DNA of 6,499 nucleotides from Lysobacteraceae bacterium (GCA_020201295.1 JAIVHA010000175.1:1-6499), one strand, 5' to 3'; positions 1 to 5,975 are shown, counted from the first letter of the stretch. Numbers and translations: made by a program. The notes: a model not told the origin generated them from the sequence alone.

Positions 1-9
1 AGTAAGAGT

Positions 10-15
10 AAGGAG
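10..15 (+). promoter_or_regulatory. Ribosome binding site of the DUF692 gene
   Basis: AAGGAG lies 7 nt before the ATG at 23, a near-ideal Shine-Dalgarno sequence and spacing that fixes the start. The 22 bases before the ATG are too few to hold a promoter. Together with the known operon layout, this suggests the gene is transcribed from further upstream, probably with a preceding small gene. TAA triplets at 3-5 and 9-11 could be the stop of that gene, but this cannot be tested here. Confidence 0.8.
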
Positions 16-22
16 CATACCC

Positions 23-871
23 ATGTCCATGCATGACCTGCATGGCGCGGGACTCGGTCTGAGGCGGGAACTGCTTCCCGCCCTCGGGTCCGGGGTTCCG
101 GACGCCATCGACTTTCTCGAACTCGCCCCGGAAAACTGGATGGAACTGGGCGGCGCCTGGCGCAGGGACCTGCGCCGGCTGGCCGCGCAGCGCCCGCTCG
201 TGGCCCACGGCCTGTCCCTGTCCCTGGGCGGCCCGGCTCCCCTGGACGAGGACTTCCTGAAGCGCGTGAAGCGTTTCCTGGACGAATACGATATCGCGCT
301 CTATACCGAACACCTTTCCTGGTGCAGCGACGCGGGGCACCTCTACGACCTGCTGCCCATCCCCTTCACCGAGGAAGCGGTCGGGCATGTCGCGGCCCGC
401 ATCCGTCGCACCCAGGACATCCTGGAACGGCGCATCGCCGTGGAGAACGCTTCCTACTATGTGGCGGCCCCCATGGCGGAAATGAGCGAAAGCCGGTTCA
501 TCTGCCGGGTCCTGGAAGAAGCCGGCTGCGACCTGCACCTGGACGTGAACAATGTCTATGTGAACAGCGTCAATTTCGATTTCGATCCCTGGCGCTTCAT
601 CGAGAACCTGCCGACGGAACGGGTGGCCTACCTGCACGTGGCCGGCCATTACCGCGAGGCCGATGACCTGGTCATCGACACCCACAGCGCCGAGGTCATC
701 GACCCGGTCTGGGAACTGCTGGCGCGCACCTATGCCCGCCTGGGCACGTCCCCGACCCTGCTGGAGCGGGACTTCAACATCCCGCCGCTGAGCGAGTTGC
801 TGGACGAAATCGCCAAAATCCATGAACTGCAGGCACCCCACCGGAAACAGCACCATGAACGTGTCGCCTGA
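23..871 (+). CDS. bufB: DUF692 family multinuclear iron enzyme (BufB / MbnB / GigA-like)
   Basis: This is a 282-residue protein of the DUF692 (MbnB/TglH/ChrH/BufB) family, TIM-barrel enzymes that use a cluster of non-haem iron ions to modify cysteines in ribosomal peptides. The characteristic acidic, His and Asn motifs occur in order: AHGLS (H62), YTEHLSW (E96, H97), AVENAS (E141, N142), LDVNN (D174, N176, N177), LHVAGH (H205, H209), DTHS (D219, H221) and LERD (E248, D250). These fit the metal-ligand set of the family; assigning each residue to a specific iron is inference. Length is normal and no signal peptide is seen, so it should be cytosolic. Its C-terminus overlaps the next gene (DUF2063), the usual partner. 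The DUF692-DUF2063-DoxX order points to the bufferin/gig type of copper- or gold-responsive operon rather than methanobactin. The DUF2282 substrate gene is expected just outside the left edge. The family is certain; the exact substrate is inferred. Confidence 0.93.
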   Translation: MSMHDLHGAGLGLRRELLPALGSGVPDAIDFLELAPENWMELGGAWRRDLRRLAAQRPLVAHGLSLSLGGPAPLDEDFLKRVKRFLDEYDIALYTEHLSWCSDAGHLYDLLPIPFTEEAVGHVAARIRRTQDILERRIAVENASYYVAAPMAEMSESRFICRVLEEAGCDLHLDVNNVYVNSVNFDFDPWRFIENLPTERVAYLHVAGHYREADDLVIDTHSAEVIDPVWELLARTYARLGTSPTLLERDFNIPPLSELLDEIAKIHELQAPHRKQHHERVA

Positions 872-1667
872 CAAACACAGCCTGCGTGACTACCAGGCCC
901 GTTTCGCCGCGCGCATCCGCGATCCCCGCGGACAGGCGCGCCCCAAGGGGGTACCGGTCCGGCGCATGCGGGTCTACGAGGAATTGTTGTTCAACAACCT
1001 GGAAGGCTTCCTGCTCGCCTGCTACCCGGTCACGCGCAAGCTGCTGGGCGCACGCGCCTGGCGCCGGCTGGCGAAACGTTTCTTCGCCGAGCACCGCTGC
1101 GACTCGCCTTTGTTCCGGGACATCCCCCGCGCCTTCCTGGCCTGGATGCAGGCCAACGCGTCGCAAGCGGTTCCGGACCGTCCCTACCTGTACGAGCTGA
1201 TGCACTATGAATGGCTGGAACTGGCCGTGGCCATCGATCCCGTCGAGGACGTGGCGGATGGGGTCGAGCGGGACGGCGACCTGCTGGAAGACATCCCCGT
1301 GCTGAATCCGACCACGCGCCTGGCGAGTTATCGTTATCCGGTACACGAGATACGGCCCCGTTTCAGGCCCACGCCCGCGGCCGGGCATGACCATCACTAC
1401 CTGGTCTACCGGGATCGCGAACACCAGGTGCGCTTCACCACCATCAATGCCTTGACCCTGCAGCTGCTGCTGTCGCTGCGCAACGGCAACCGCACCGGGC
1501 TGGAAACGCTGCTGCACATGGCCGGGGGACTGGCGCCGGATCAAATCAATCATGTCCTGGCCATGGGCCAGGACATGCTGCTGAACCTGCGCAAGTCCGG
1601 CGCCGTAACGGGCGTGCGGAATACCGGCTCAACCCGTCATTGCGAGCGAAGCGCGGCAATCCCGTAA
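855..1667 (+). CDS. bufC: DUF2063 family partner protein (BufC / GigB-like), C-terminus altered by a repeat
   Basis: The product is 270 residues from ATG 855, which is preceded by GGAAA at 843-847. An in-frame ATG at 822 lies deeper in the DUF692 gene and has no ribosome binding site. The N-terminal helical DUF2063 domain (about residues 8-105) shows RDYQARFAARIRDP, then VYEELLFNNLEGFLLACYP and RRLAKRFFAEHRCDSPLFRDIP. A second part includes YLYELMHYEWLELAVA (111-126) and a C-terminal region (about 150-250). In the family this protein pairs with DUF692 enzymes and is thought to bring the precursor peptide to them through a RiPP-recognition-like fold. The DUF692 stop (869-871) lies inside this gene, giving a 17-nt overlap and likely translational coupling. 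Oddly, the last 11 codons (ending RHCERSAAIP) and the stop lie within a 28-bp inverted repeat, so the natural C-terminus was probably nearer residue 255. The core reading is secure; the metal-peptide role is inferred from context. Confidence 0.9.
   Translation: MNVSPDKHSLRDYQARFAARIRDPRGQARPKGVPVRRMRVYEELLFNNLEGFLLACYPVTRKLLGARAWRRLAKRFFAEHRCDSPLFRDIPRAFLAWMQANASQAVPDRPYLYELMHYEWLELAVAIDPVEDVADGVERDGDLLEDIPVLNPTTRLASYRYPVHEIRPRFRPTPAAGHDHHYLVYRDREHQVRFTTINALTLQLLLSLRNGNRTGLETLLHMAGGLAPDQINHVLAMGQDMLLNLRKSGAVTGVRNTGSTRHCERSAAIP
1551..1577. repeat. 12-bp perfect stem-loop inside the 3' part of the DUF2063 gene
   Basis: CATGTCCTGGCC (1551-1562) and GGCCAGGACATG (1566-1577) are exact reverse complements around a 3-nt loop, ATG. 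The segment encodes part of the protein (NHVLAMGQDM), so protein constraint shapes it too. There is no following T-run, so it is not a classic intrinsic terminator. A role in mRNA stability or processing within the operon is possible but is inference. Confidence 0.6.
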
Positions 1668-1715
1668 TCCGGAGGCAAGCGGATGGAGATTGCCGCGCTT
1701 CGCTCGCAATGACGG
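1634..1715. repeat. Dispersed palindromic repeat: 28-bp perfect inverted repeat between the DUF2063 and DoxX genes
   Basis: The arms at 1634-1661 and 1688-1715 are exact reverse complements over 28 bp, separated by 26 nt that contain a shorter inner pair (ATCCG at 1667-1671 and CGGAT at 1680-1684). The arm begins CCGTCATTGCGAGCGAAGCG, a motif recalled as a dispersed intergenic repeat of many proteobacterial genomes, often mistranslated as 'RHCERSAAI' tails. It could be a small MITE-like or REP-like element. In RNA it would fold into a very stable hairpin between two operon genes and could act as a transcript stabiliser or partial attenuator; there is no T-tract after it. It supplies the stop codon (1665-1667) of the DUF2063 gene. 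No flanking target-site duplication was identified. Confidence 0.9.
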
Positions 1716-1759
1716 ATTGATTCACGAAGCCAGACACAGAAAACCATACCGACGACCAC

Positions 1760-1763
1760 GGAG
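1760..1763 (+). promoter_or_regulatory. Ribosome binding site of the DoxX gene
   Basis: GGAG lies 8 nt before ATG 1772 and selects this start. No convincing promoter is seen between the inverted repeat (ending 1715) and this site, so the DoxX gene is probably read through from the upstream genes. Confidence 0.65.
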
Positions 1764-1771
1764 AACCCACC

Positions 1772-2362
1772 ATGCCACTGTTGATGCGCCTGCAGGACCT
1801 GCTCGATTCCACCCGCAAGCTGGACTTTCTCGGCCCCTTGCTGCTGCGACTGTTTCTCGCGCCGATCTTCATCTTCGCCGGCCTGAACAAGCTCGGCAAT
1901 GTCGAGGCTGTTGCCTGGTGGTTCGACTCGATCGGCATGCCCGCCCCAACCCTCATGGTCTACCTGGCGGGGCTGACCGAACTGGTCGGCGGCATCGGTT
2001 TGCTGCTCGGGCTCGGCGTGCGCTGGTTCAGTGTTCCGCTGATGGTCACCATGATCGTGGCCGCCACCACCGTCCACTGGGACAACGGCTGGCATGTACT
2101 GCCCGAGACCGAGCTGACCGTACCCTGGGAATGGCGCCAGGATCTCATCGAGGGCGCCGTCGAACGCCGGGACGCGGCCAGAAGCCTGCTACAAGAGCAC
2201 GGCAACTACGACTGGCTGACACAGGCAGGCCCCATTACCGTGCTGAAGAACGGCATCGAGTTCGCGGCGACCTACTTCATCATGCTGCTGACCCTGTTCT
2301 TCATCGGCGCCGGGCGCTACCTGAGCCTGGATTACTGGATCAGAAAGCGACTTGAAGCATAA
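1772..2362 (+). CDS. DoxX family inner-membrane protein (GigT-like position)
   Basis: This 196-residue DoxX-family protein has four predicted membrane segments, at about residues 20-38, 60-82, 85-101 and 162-180. Typical DoxX sequence is visible: LLLRLFLAPIFIFAGLNKLG in the first helix, a WF.SIGMP link, then LAGLTELVGGIGLLLGLGVR in the second. Between helices 3 and 4 lies a hydrophilic stretch of about 60 residues, rich in Glu, Arg and Trp, which makes the protein longer than minimal DoxX proteins of roughly 130-150 residues. DoxX proteins commonly close DUF2282-DUF692-DUF2063 operons, where a part in membrane redox or metal-stress handling is suspected but the biochemistry is unsettled. It lies 104 nt after the DUF2063 stop, across the inverted repeat, and its last codons overlap the next gene. 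The family is clear; the function is not. Confidence 0.92.
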   Translation: MPLLMRLQDLLDSTRKLDFLGPLLLRLFLAPIFIFAGLNKLGNVEAVAWWFDSIGMPAPTLMVYLAGLTELVGGIGLLLGLGVRWFSVPLMVTMIVAATTVHWDNGWHVLPETELTVPWEWRQDLIEGAVERRDAARSLLQEHGNYDWLTQAGPITVLKNGIEFAATYFIMLLTLFFIGAGRYLSLDYWIRKRLEA

Positions 2363-4022
2363 CGACACCAGAACGGACACGACCCGACAGGCCATGCATC
2401 ACTGGATACTCCCGGCAATGGGCGCAATCCTGCTCGCGGCCATCGGGATCCACCTGTTGTGGATCCCGATCCCCTGGCTATTGGCCACGATGTTGTTGCT
2501 CACCCTGGTAGCCCTGCATGATTTCCGGCAAACCCGGCATACCCTCCTCAGGAACTTCCCGCTCGCCGGGCGGGGACGCTGGCTCATGGAAGGCCTGCGA
2601 CCCTACATACGCCAGTATTTCATCGAATCGGACACCGATGGCGCCCCGATCAACCGCATGTTCCGCAACATCGTCTACCAGCGCGCCAAGGGGGAAATGG
2701 AGAGCGTCCCGTTCGGCACCCGGGTGGACACCTATCGCGCGGGCTATGAATGGCTTGGCCATTCGCTGGCCGCCATCGACGCTCACGAGGTCTCGGAACT
2801 GCATATCAACGTCGGCGGCCGTGACTGCCGGCAACCCTACCAGGCGTCCGTATTCGATATCTCGGCCATGAGTTTCGGCGCCCTGAGCCGGAACGCCATC
2901 CTGGCCCTGAATCGGGGTGCTCGCATGGGTGGCTTTTATCACAACACCGGGGAAGGCGGGATCAGCCGCTACCACCTCGAGCACGGCGGCGACCTGGTCT
3001 GGCAGATCGGTACCGCGTATTTCGGGTGCCGCGATGCACAAGGCAGGTTTTCCGCCGCGGCCTTCCGGGAGAAGGCCCATCTCGAATCCGTGCGCATGAT
3101 CGAGCTGAAACTGTCTCAGGGCGCCAAGCCCGGGCACGGCGGCATTCTGCCGGCGGAAAAGAACACGCCCGAGATCGCCGCCATACGCGGCCTGAAGCCC
3201 GGCATCCAGGTGAACTCGCCTGCCGCGCATAGCGCCTTCGACTCTCCCATTGGCCTGATGGAGTTCATTGCACAACTGCGTGAACTCTCCGCTGGCAAAC
3301 CCGTCGGCTTCAAGCTCGCCATCGGCCGTGAGAGCGAGTTCGTGGCCATCTGCAAGGCCATGATAAAAACCGGGATACAACCGGATTTCATCACCGTGGA
3401 CGGTGGCGAGGGCGGCACCGGGGCCGCGCCCCTGGAATACACCAACTCCGTTGGCATGCCGCTACGCGAGGCCGTGGCCTTCGTCGATGATTGCCTGCGC
3501 GGTTTCGACCTGCGTCGCGACATCCGCATCATCGCCGCCGGCAAGATCCTCACCGGTTTCCACCTGGTCAAGAACCTGGCCCTGGGCGCGGACATCTGCA
3601 ACAGCGCCCGCGGCATGATGCTGGCACTGGGCTGCGTGCATTCCCTCACCTGCAACAGCAACCGCTGTCCCTCCGGGGTTGCGACCCAGGACCCGCGTCT
3701 GTACCGTGGACTGGTGGTCACGGACAAGGCGCAACGCGTGGAGCGGTTTCACGCCAAGACCCTGCATGCGGTCGCCGATCTCATTTCCTCCGCCGGCCTG
3801 CATCACACCTCGGAACTCAATCGCAGCCATATATACCGGCGCATCAGCCAGGCGGAAATACGCCGTTATGACCAATTATTTCCATATGTGGAAACCGGGT
3901 CACTGCTCAATAATCGCGCGCCTGCCGCTTTGGCGCATCATCTGCAGGAAGCGGACCCGGAACGCTTCATACCACTTCATCGCCATCCTCATGCGAGTCA
4001 TGACGGGCGGCCATGGGCTTGA
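2352..4022 (+). CDS. Membrane-anchored FMN-binding glutamate synthase family protein (stand-alone GltS domain)
   Basis: The product is 556 residues from TTG 2352, which overlaps the DoxX stop by 11 nt; ATG 2394 (residue 15) is a possible alternative and gives 542 residues. Neither start has a strong ribosome binding site, so coupling to DoxX translation is likely. Two hydrophobic segments (about 18-35 and 40-56) suggest a membrane hairpin. The rest is the central FMN-binding (beta/alpha)8 domain of glutamate synthase: SAMSFGALSRNAI (171-183), NTGEGGIS (198-205), KPGHGGILP (259-267), ITVDGGEGGTGAAP (347-360) and AAGKILTGF (395-403). Cysteines 428, 434 and 439 form C-x5-C-x4-C, matching the 3Fe-4S motif of GltB. 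The class-II amidotransferase domain and GXGXG domain of full GltB are absent, so it cannot be ordinary glutamine-dependent glutamate synthase by itself. B. subtilis YerD has a similar layout. The true substrate is unknown; a flavin/Fe-S oxidoreductase at the membrane is the fair reading. Confidence 0.9.
   Translation: MKHNDTRTDTTRQAMHHWILPAMGAILLAAIGIHLLWIPIPWLLATMLLLTLVALHDFRQTRHTLLRNFPLAGRGRWLMEGLRPYIRQYFIESDTDGAPINRMFRNIVYQRAKGEMESVPFGTRVDTYRAGYEWLGHSLAAIDAHEVSELHINVGGRDCRQPYQASVFDISAMSFGALSRNAILALNRGARMGGFYHNTGEGGISRYHLEHGGDLVWQIGTAYFGCRDAQGRFSAAAFREKAHLESVRMIELKLSQGAKPGHGGILPAEKNTPEIAAIRGLKPGIQVNSPAAHSAFDSPIGLMEFIAQLRELSAGKPVGFKLAIGRESEFVAICKAMIKTGIQPDFITVDGGEGGTGAAPLEYTNSVGMPLREAVAFVDDCLRGFDLRRDIRIIAAGKILTGFHLVKNLALGADICNSARGMMLALGCVHSLTCNSNRCPSGVATQDPRLYRGLVVTDKAQRVERFHAKTLHAVADLISSAGLHHTSELNRSHIYRRISQAEIRRYDQLFPYVETGSLLNNRAPAALAHHLQEADPERFIPLHRHPHASHDGRPWA
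2442..2470. repeat. 12-bp perfect stem-loop early in the glutamate-synthase-like gene
   Basis: ATCGGGATCCAC (2442-2453) and GTGGATCCCGAT (2459-2470) are exact reverse complements with a 5-nt loop, CTGTT. The segment encodes IGIHLLWIPIP, the turn between the two predicted membrane segments. It lies 48 nt after ATG 2394 and could slow ribosomes or protect mRNA; no T-run follows. Any function is inference. Confidence 0.6.
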
Positions 4023-4055
4023 ACAGACCTGACCCAATCATTGCAATGTTGCACC

Positions 4056-4106
4056 TGTAGGAGCGGGCTTTGCCCGCGAACATTCGCGGCCAAAACCGCT
4101 CCTACA
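4056..4106. repeat. REP-type inverted pair, copy 1 (GTAGGAGCGG family)
   Basis: Two REP units face each other: one reads forward from 4056 (TGTAGGAGCGG, then a GCGGGC-TTT-GCCCGC hairpin at 4063-4077, then GAA) and one reads in reverse, ending CCGCTCCTACA at 4096-4106. The outer 11 bp (4056-4066 and 4096-4106) are exact inverted repeats, and CGCGAA/TTCGCG (4075-4080 and 4083-4088) pair at the centre. The GTAG start before a GC hairpin is the known signature of REPs mobilised by RAYT transposases. No RAYT gene is in the window. It lies in the 146-nt gap between the glutamate-synthase-like and ThDP-enzyme genes and may limit read-through or protect the upstream mRNA end. Confidence 0.9.
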
Positions 4107-4128
4107 CGTCCAGTTCCCGGAGGGGACG

Positions 4129-4145
4129 CACGGGATGTTCCCGTG
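4129..4145. promoter_or_regulatory. Palindrome upstream of the ThDP-enzyme gene, possible operator or leader hairpin
   Basis: CACGGGA (4129-4135) and TCCCGTG (4139-4145) form a perfect 7-bp inverted repeat around TGT. It ends 5 nt before the Shine-Dalgarno sequence at 4151-4156. The size and symmetry would suit a dimeric regulator's operator or a 5' leader hairpin, but no -10/-35 pair could be assigned with confidence. This is a candidate only. Confidence 0.4.
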
Positions 4146-4150
4146 ATTCG

Positions 4151-4156
4151 AGGAGG
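4151..4156 (+). promoter_or_regulatory. Ribosome binding site of the ThDP-enzyme gene
   Basis: AGGAGG is a full-consensus Shine-Dalgarno sequence. It lies 12 nt before ATG 4169, longer than usual, and the gap is T-rich. No in-frame ATG, GTG or TTG lies closer, so 4169 is still the best start. Reading frame open further upstream runs back into the REP element and is not credible protein. Confidence 0.75.
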
Positions 4157-4168
4157 AATGTTTTTTCA

Positions 4169-5848
4169 ATGAAGGCAGCCGAACTGTTCGTCAAGGCCCT
4201 GGAGTCGGAAGGCGTCCAGTACATCTTCGGCATCCCCGGCGAGGAGAACCTGGACCTGCTCGAGGCGCTGCGGACATCCGCCATCCGCCTGATCCTCACC
4301 CGCCATGAACAGGCCGCGGGCTTCATGGCGGCCACCCATGGGCGGCTCACCGGCAGGACCGGTGTATGCCTGGCCACCCTCGGTCCCGGCGCCACCAACC
4401 TGGTCACCGCCGCAGCCTATGCCCAGCTTGGCGCCATGCCCATGCTGATGATCACCGGCCAGAAGCCCATCAAGGCCAGCAAGCAGGGGGAATTCCAGAT
4501 CCTGGATGTGGTGGACATGATGCAGCCGCTCACCAAGTACACGCGCCAGATCAGCAGTGCGGAGAACATCCCCTCCCGGGTCCGCGAGGCCTTCCGGCGT
4601 GCCGAGGACGAACGCCCCGGCGCCGTGCACCTGGAACTGCCGGAAGACATCGCGCGCGACCCGGCCAGTTCACCAGTCATCGCCCGCAGTCATTTCGAAC
4701 GCCCCCACGCCAGCGAACCCTCCATCGCTGCGGCCGTGGAGATGATCGAGTCCGCCCGCCACCCCCTGCTGCTGATCGGGGCCGGCGCCAACCGTTTCCA
4801 CACCTGCCATGCCCTGACGACATTCGTGGAAAAAACCGGCATTCCCTTCTTCAGCACCCAGATGGGAAAAGGCGTGGTGGATGAGCGCCATGCCCTGTTC
4901 CTGGGCAACGCCGCCCTGTCAGGGGATGATTTCCTGCACCGCGCCGTGGAGGCGGCGGACCTGATCATCAATGTCGGTCATGACGTGGTGGAGAAGCCTC
5001 CCTTCATCATGGGCCGGCACGATCAGGCGACGGACATCGAGGGCGCTGCACAGGCCGGCACGGCACGGGTGATCCATGTCAACTACATTACCGCCAGCGT
5101 CGATGCGGTCTACTATCCCCAGCAGGGCGTCATCGGCGATATCGCCGACAGCGTGGAACGGCTGACGCAAGCCATCCGTCCGCAGTCGCACTGGGACTTT
5201 TCACGCTTCATGGCGGTGAAACGACATCTCGACGCACATCTGCTGGAAGGGACCGGGGACGACCGCTTTCCGGTCTACCCGCAACGACTGGTGGCGGATG
5301 TACGCAAGGTCATGCCCGACGATGGCATCATCGCCCTGGACAACGGCATCTACAAGATCTGGTTCGCCCGCAACTACCGGGCCTACCGGCCCAATACGGT
5401 GCTGCTGGACAATGCCCTGGCCTCCATGGGGGCCGGGCTGCCTTCGGCCATGGCGGCCAAGATCCTCCACCCGCAACAGCGCGTCATGGCCATCTGCGGT
5501 GATGGCGGTTTCATGATGAATTCCCAGGAACTGGAGACGGCGGTGCGGCTCGGACTGGACCTGGTGGTCCTGGTCCTGCGTGACAACGCCTATGGCATGA
5601 TCAAGTGGAAGCAGGCCAGCATGGGCTTTGCCGACTATGGCCTCGACTATGGCAACCCCGACTTCGTTCAGTATGCTCACAGCTATGGCGCCCACGGTCA
5701 TCGTCCGGAAAGCGCCGCCGCGCTGGCGCCGCTGCTCGAGTCCTGTTTCAACAGCCCCGGCGTGCACCTGATCGAGGTGGCGGTGGACTACAGCGACAAT
5801 GACCGTGTTCTCAACCAGGAAATCAAGCAACGCAGCCGGGAGATCTAG
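4169..5848 (+). CDS. ThDP-dependent acetolactate synthase large-subunit-type enzyme
   Basis: This 559-residue enzyme has the standard three-domain thiamine-diphosphate layout. The N-terminal pyrimidine-binding domain (about 1-170) contains GIPGEENLDLLEAL and the activating glutamate E47 in RHEQAAGFMA. A central domain spans about 183-320. The C-terminal pyrophosphate domain (from about 368) carries the metal motif GDGGFMMNSQELETAVRL (GDG at 444-446) ending at RDNAYG (D472, N473). In this family the enzyme decarboxylates pyruvate and joins the active aldehyde to a second 2-oxo acid, giving 2-acetolactate. No small regulatory subunit gene (ilvN/ilvH) follows, and the C-terminal ELETAVRL and VAVDYSDN recall catabolic AlsS, so a biosynthetic branched-chain role is not assured. 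The next gene encodes an aldehyde dehydrogenase, which suggests a catabolic carbonyl pathway. Other ThDP lyases or ligases with different substrates remain possible. The fold is certain, the substrate is not. Confidence 0.9.
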   Translation: MKAAELFVKALESEGVQYIFGIPGEENLDLLEALRTSAIRLILTRHEQAAGFMAATHGRLTGRTGVCLATLGPGATNLVTAAAYAQLGAMPMLMITGQKPIKASKQGEFQILDVVDMMQPLTKYTRQISSAENIPSRVREAFRRAEDERPGAVHLELPEDIARDPASSPVIARSHFERPHASEPSIAAAVEMIESARHPLLLIGAGANRFHTCHALTTFVEKTGIPFFSTQMGKGVVDERHALFLGNAALSGDDFLHRAVEAADLIINVGHDVVEKPPFIMGRHDQATDIEGAAQAGTARVIHVNYITASVDAVYYPQQGVIGDIADSVERLTQAIRPQSHWDFSRFMAVKRHLDAHLLEGTGDDRFPVYPQRLVADVRKVMPDDGIIALDNGIYKIWFARNYRAYRPNTVLLDNALASMGAGLPSAMAAKILHPQQRVMAICGDGGFMMNSQELETAVRLGLDLVVLVLRDNAYGMIKWKQASMGFADYGLDYGNPDFVQYAHSYGAHGHRPESAAALAPLLESCFNSPGVHLIEVAVDYSDNDRVLNQEIKQRSREI

Positions 5849-5873
5849 GCGCCTGTCGGACTTGGGCGCCTGT
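5848..5873. repeat. Short 9-bp direct repeat beside REP copy 2
   Basis: GGCGCCTGT occurs at 5848-5856 and again at 5865-5873, a 17-nt period, directly after the stop of the ThDP-enzyme gene. The second copy runs into the start of REP copy 2. It may be a remnant of REP insertion or slippage; no function is claimed. Confidence 0.45.
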
Positions 5874-5936
5874 AGGAGCGGCCTCAGGCCGCGAACCGTA
5901 GTGGCACAGGGCTTCGCGGGCAAAGCCCGCTCCTAC
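5871..5936. repeat. REP-type inverted pair, copy 2 (GTAGGAGCGG family)
   Basis: Again there are two facing REP units: a forward one at 5871-5895 (TGTAGGAGCGG with a GCGGCC-TCA-GGCCGC hairpin, then GAA) and a reverse one at 5913-5936. The latter is the exact reverse complement of 4057-4080 in copy 1 over 24 nt. The units are separated by 17 nt. It lies in the 127-nt gap between the ThDP-enzyme and aldehyde dehydrogenase genes. Hairpin formation could act as a weak terminator or mRNA 3' protector; AAATTTT-like sequence follows only a few bases later (5942-5948), too weak for a confident terminator call. Confidence 0.9.
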
Positions 5937-5964
5937 GGGTGAAATTTTGCAGTGATCGAGTGAT

Positions 5965-5968
5965 GGAG
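5965..5968 (+). promoter_or_regulatory. Ribosome binding site of the aldehyde dehydrogenase gene
   Basis: GGAG lies 7 nt before ATG 5976 and sets the start of the partial gene at the right edge. Confidence 0.7.
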
Positions 5969-5975
5969 AGAACAC

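Noticed and set aside
774..1553. Long open frame on the - strand (259 codons) opposite the DUF2063 gene
   Set aside because: It is antisense to a recognised family gene. Composition is the Gln/Val/Gly/Arg-rich type expected opposite GC-rich coding DNA, and no family is recognised.
1690..2355. Open frame on the + strand overlapping DoxX in another frame
   Set aside because: Its first residues are translated inverted repeat and the rest is Arg/Pro/Ala-rich out-of-frame sequence. DoxX has a proper ribosome binding site and membrane helices.
2748..2764. 7-bp inverted repeat GAATGGC / GCCATTC
   Set aside because: Short, inside coding sequence and of a size expected by chance in this composition.
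2478..3380. Long open frame on the - strand (300 codons) opposite the glutamate-synthase-like gene
   Set aside because: The + strand carries clear FMN and Fe-S motifs across the same bases. The antisense product has no recognisable domain.
4041..4065. Possible -35 box TTGCAA upstream of the ThDP gene
   Set aside because: No acceptable -10 hexamer lies at the right distance; the bases there are the GC-rich REP stem.
4070..4168. N-terminal extension of the ThDP enzyme by 33 residues
   Set aside because: It would be coded by REP sequence and the ribosome binding site. The family start matches MKAAELFVKALESEGV at 4169.
5133..5148. 16-bp loopless palindrome TCGGCGATATCGCCGA in the ThDP gene
   Set aside because: It encodes IGDIAD with common GC-rich codons, lies mid-gene and has no other sign of function; probably chance.
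5201..5923. Open frame on the - strand (240 codons) opposite the ThDP enzyme
   Set aside because: It is a shadow of the conserved C-terminal ThDP domain and begins within REP copy 2.
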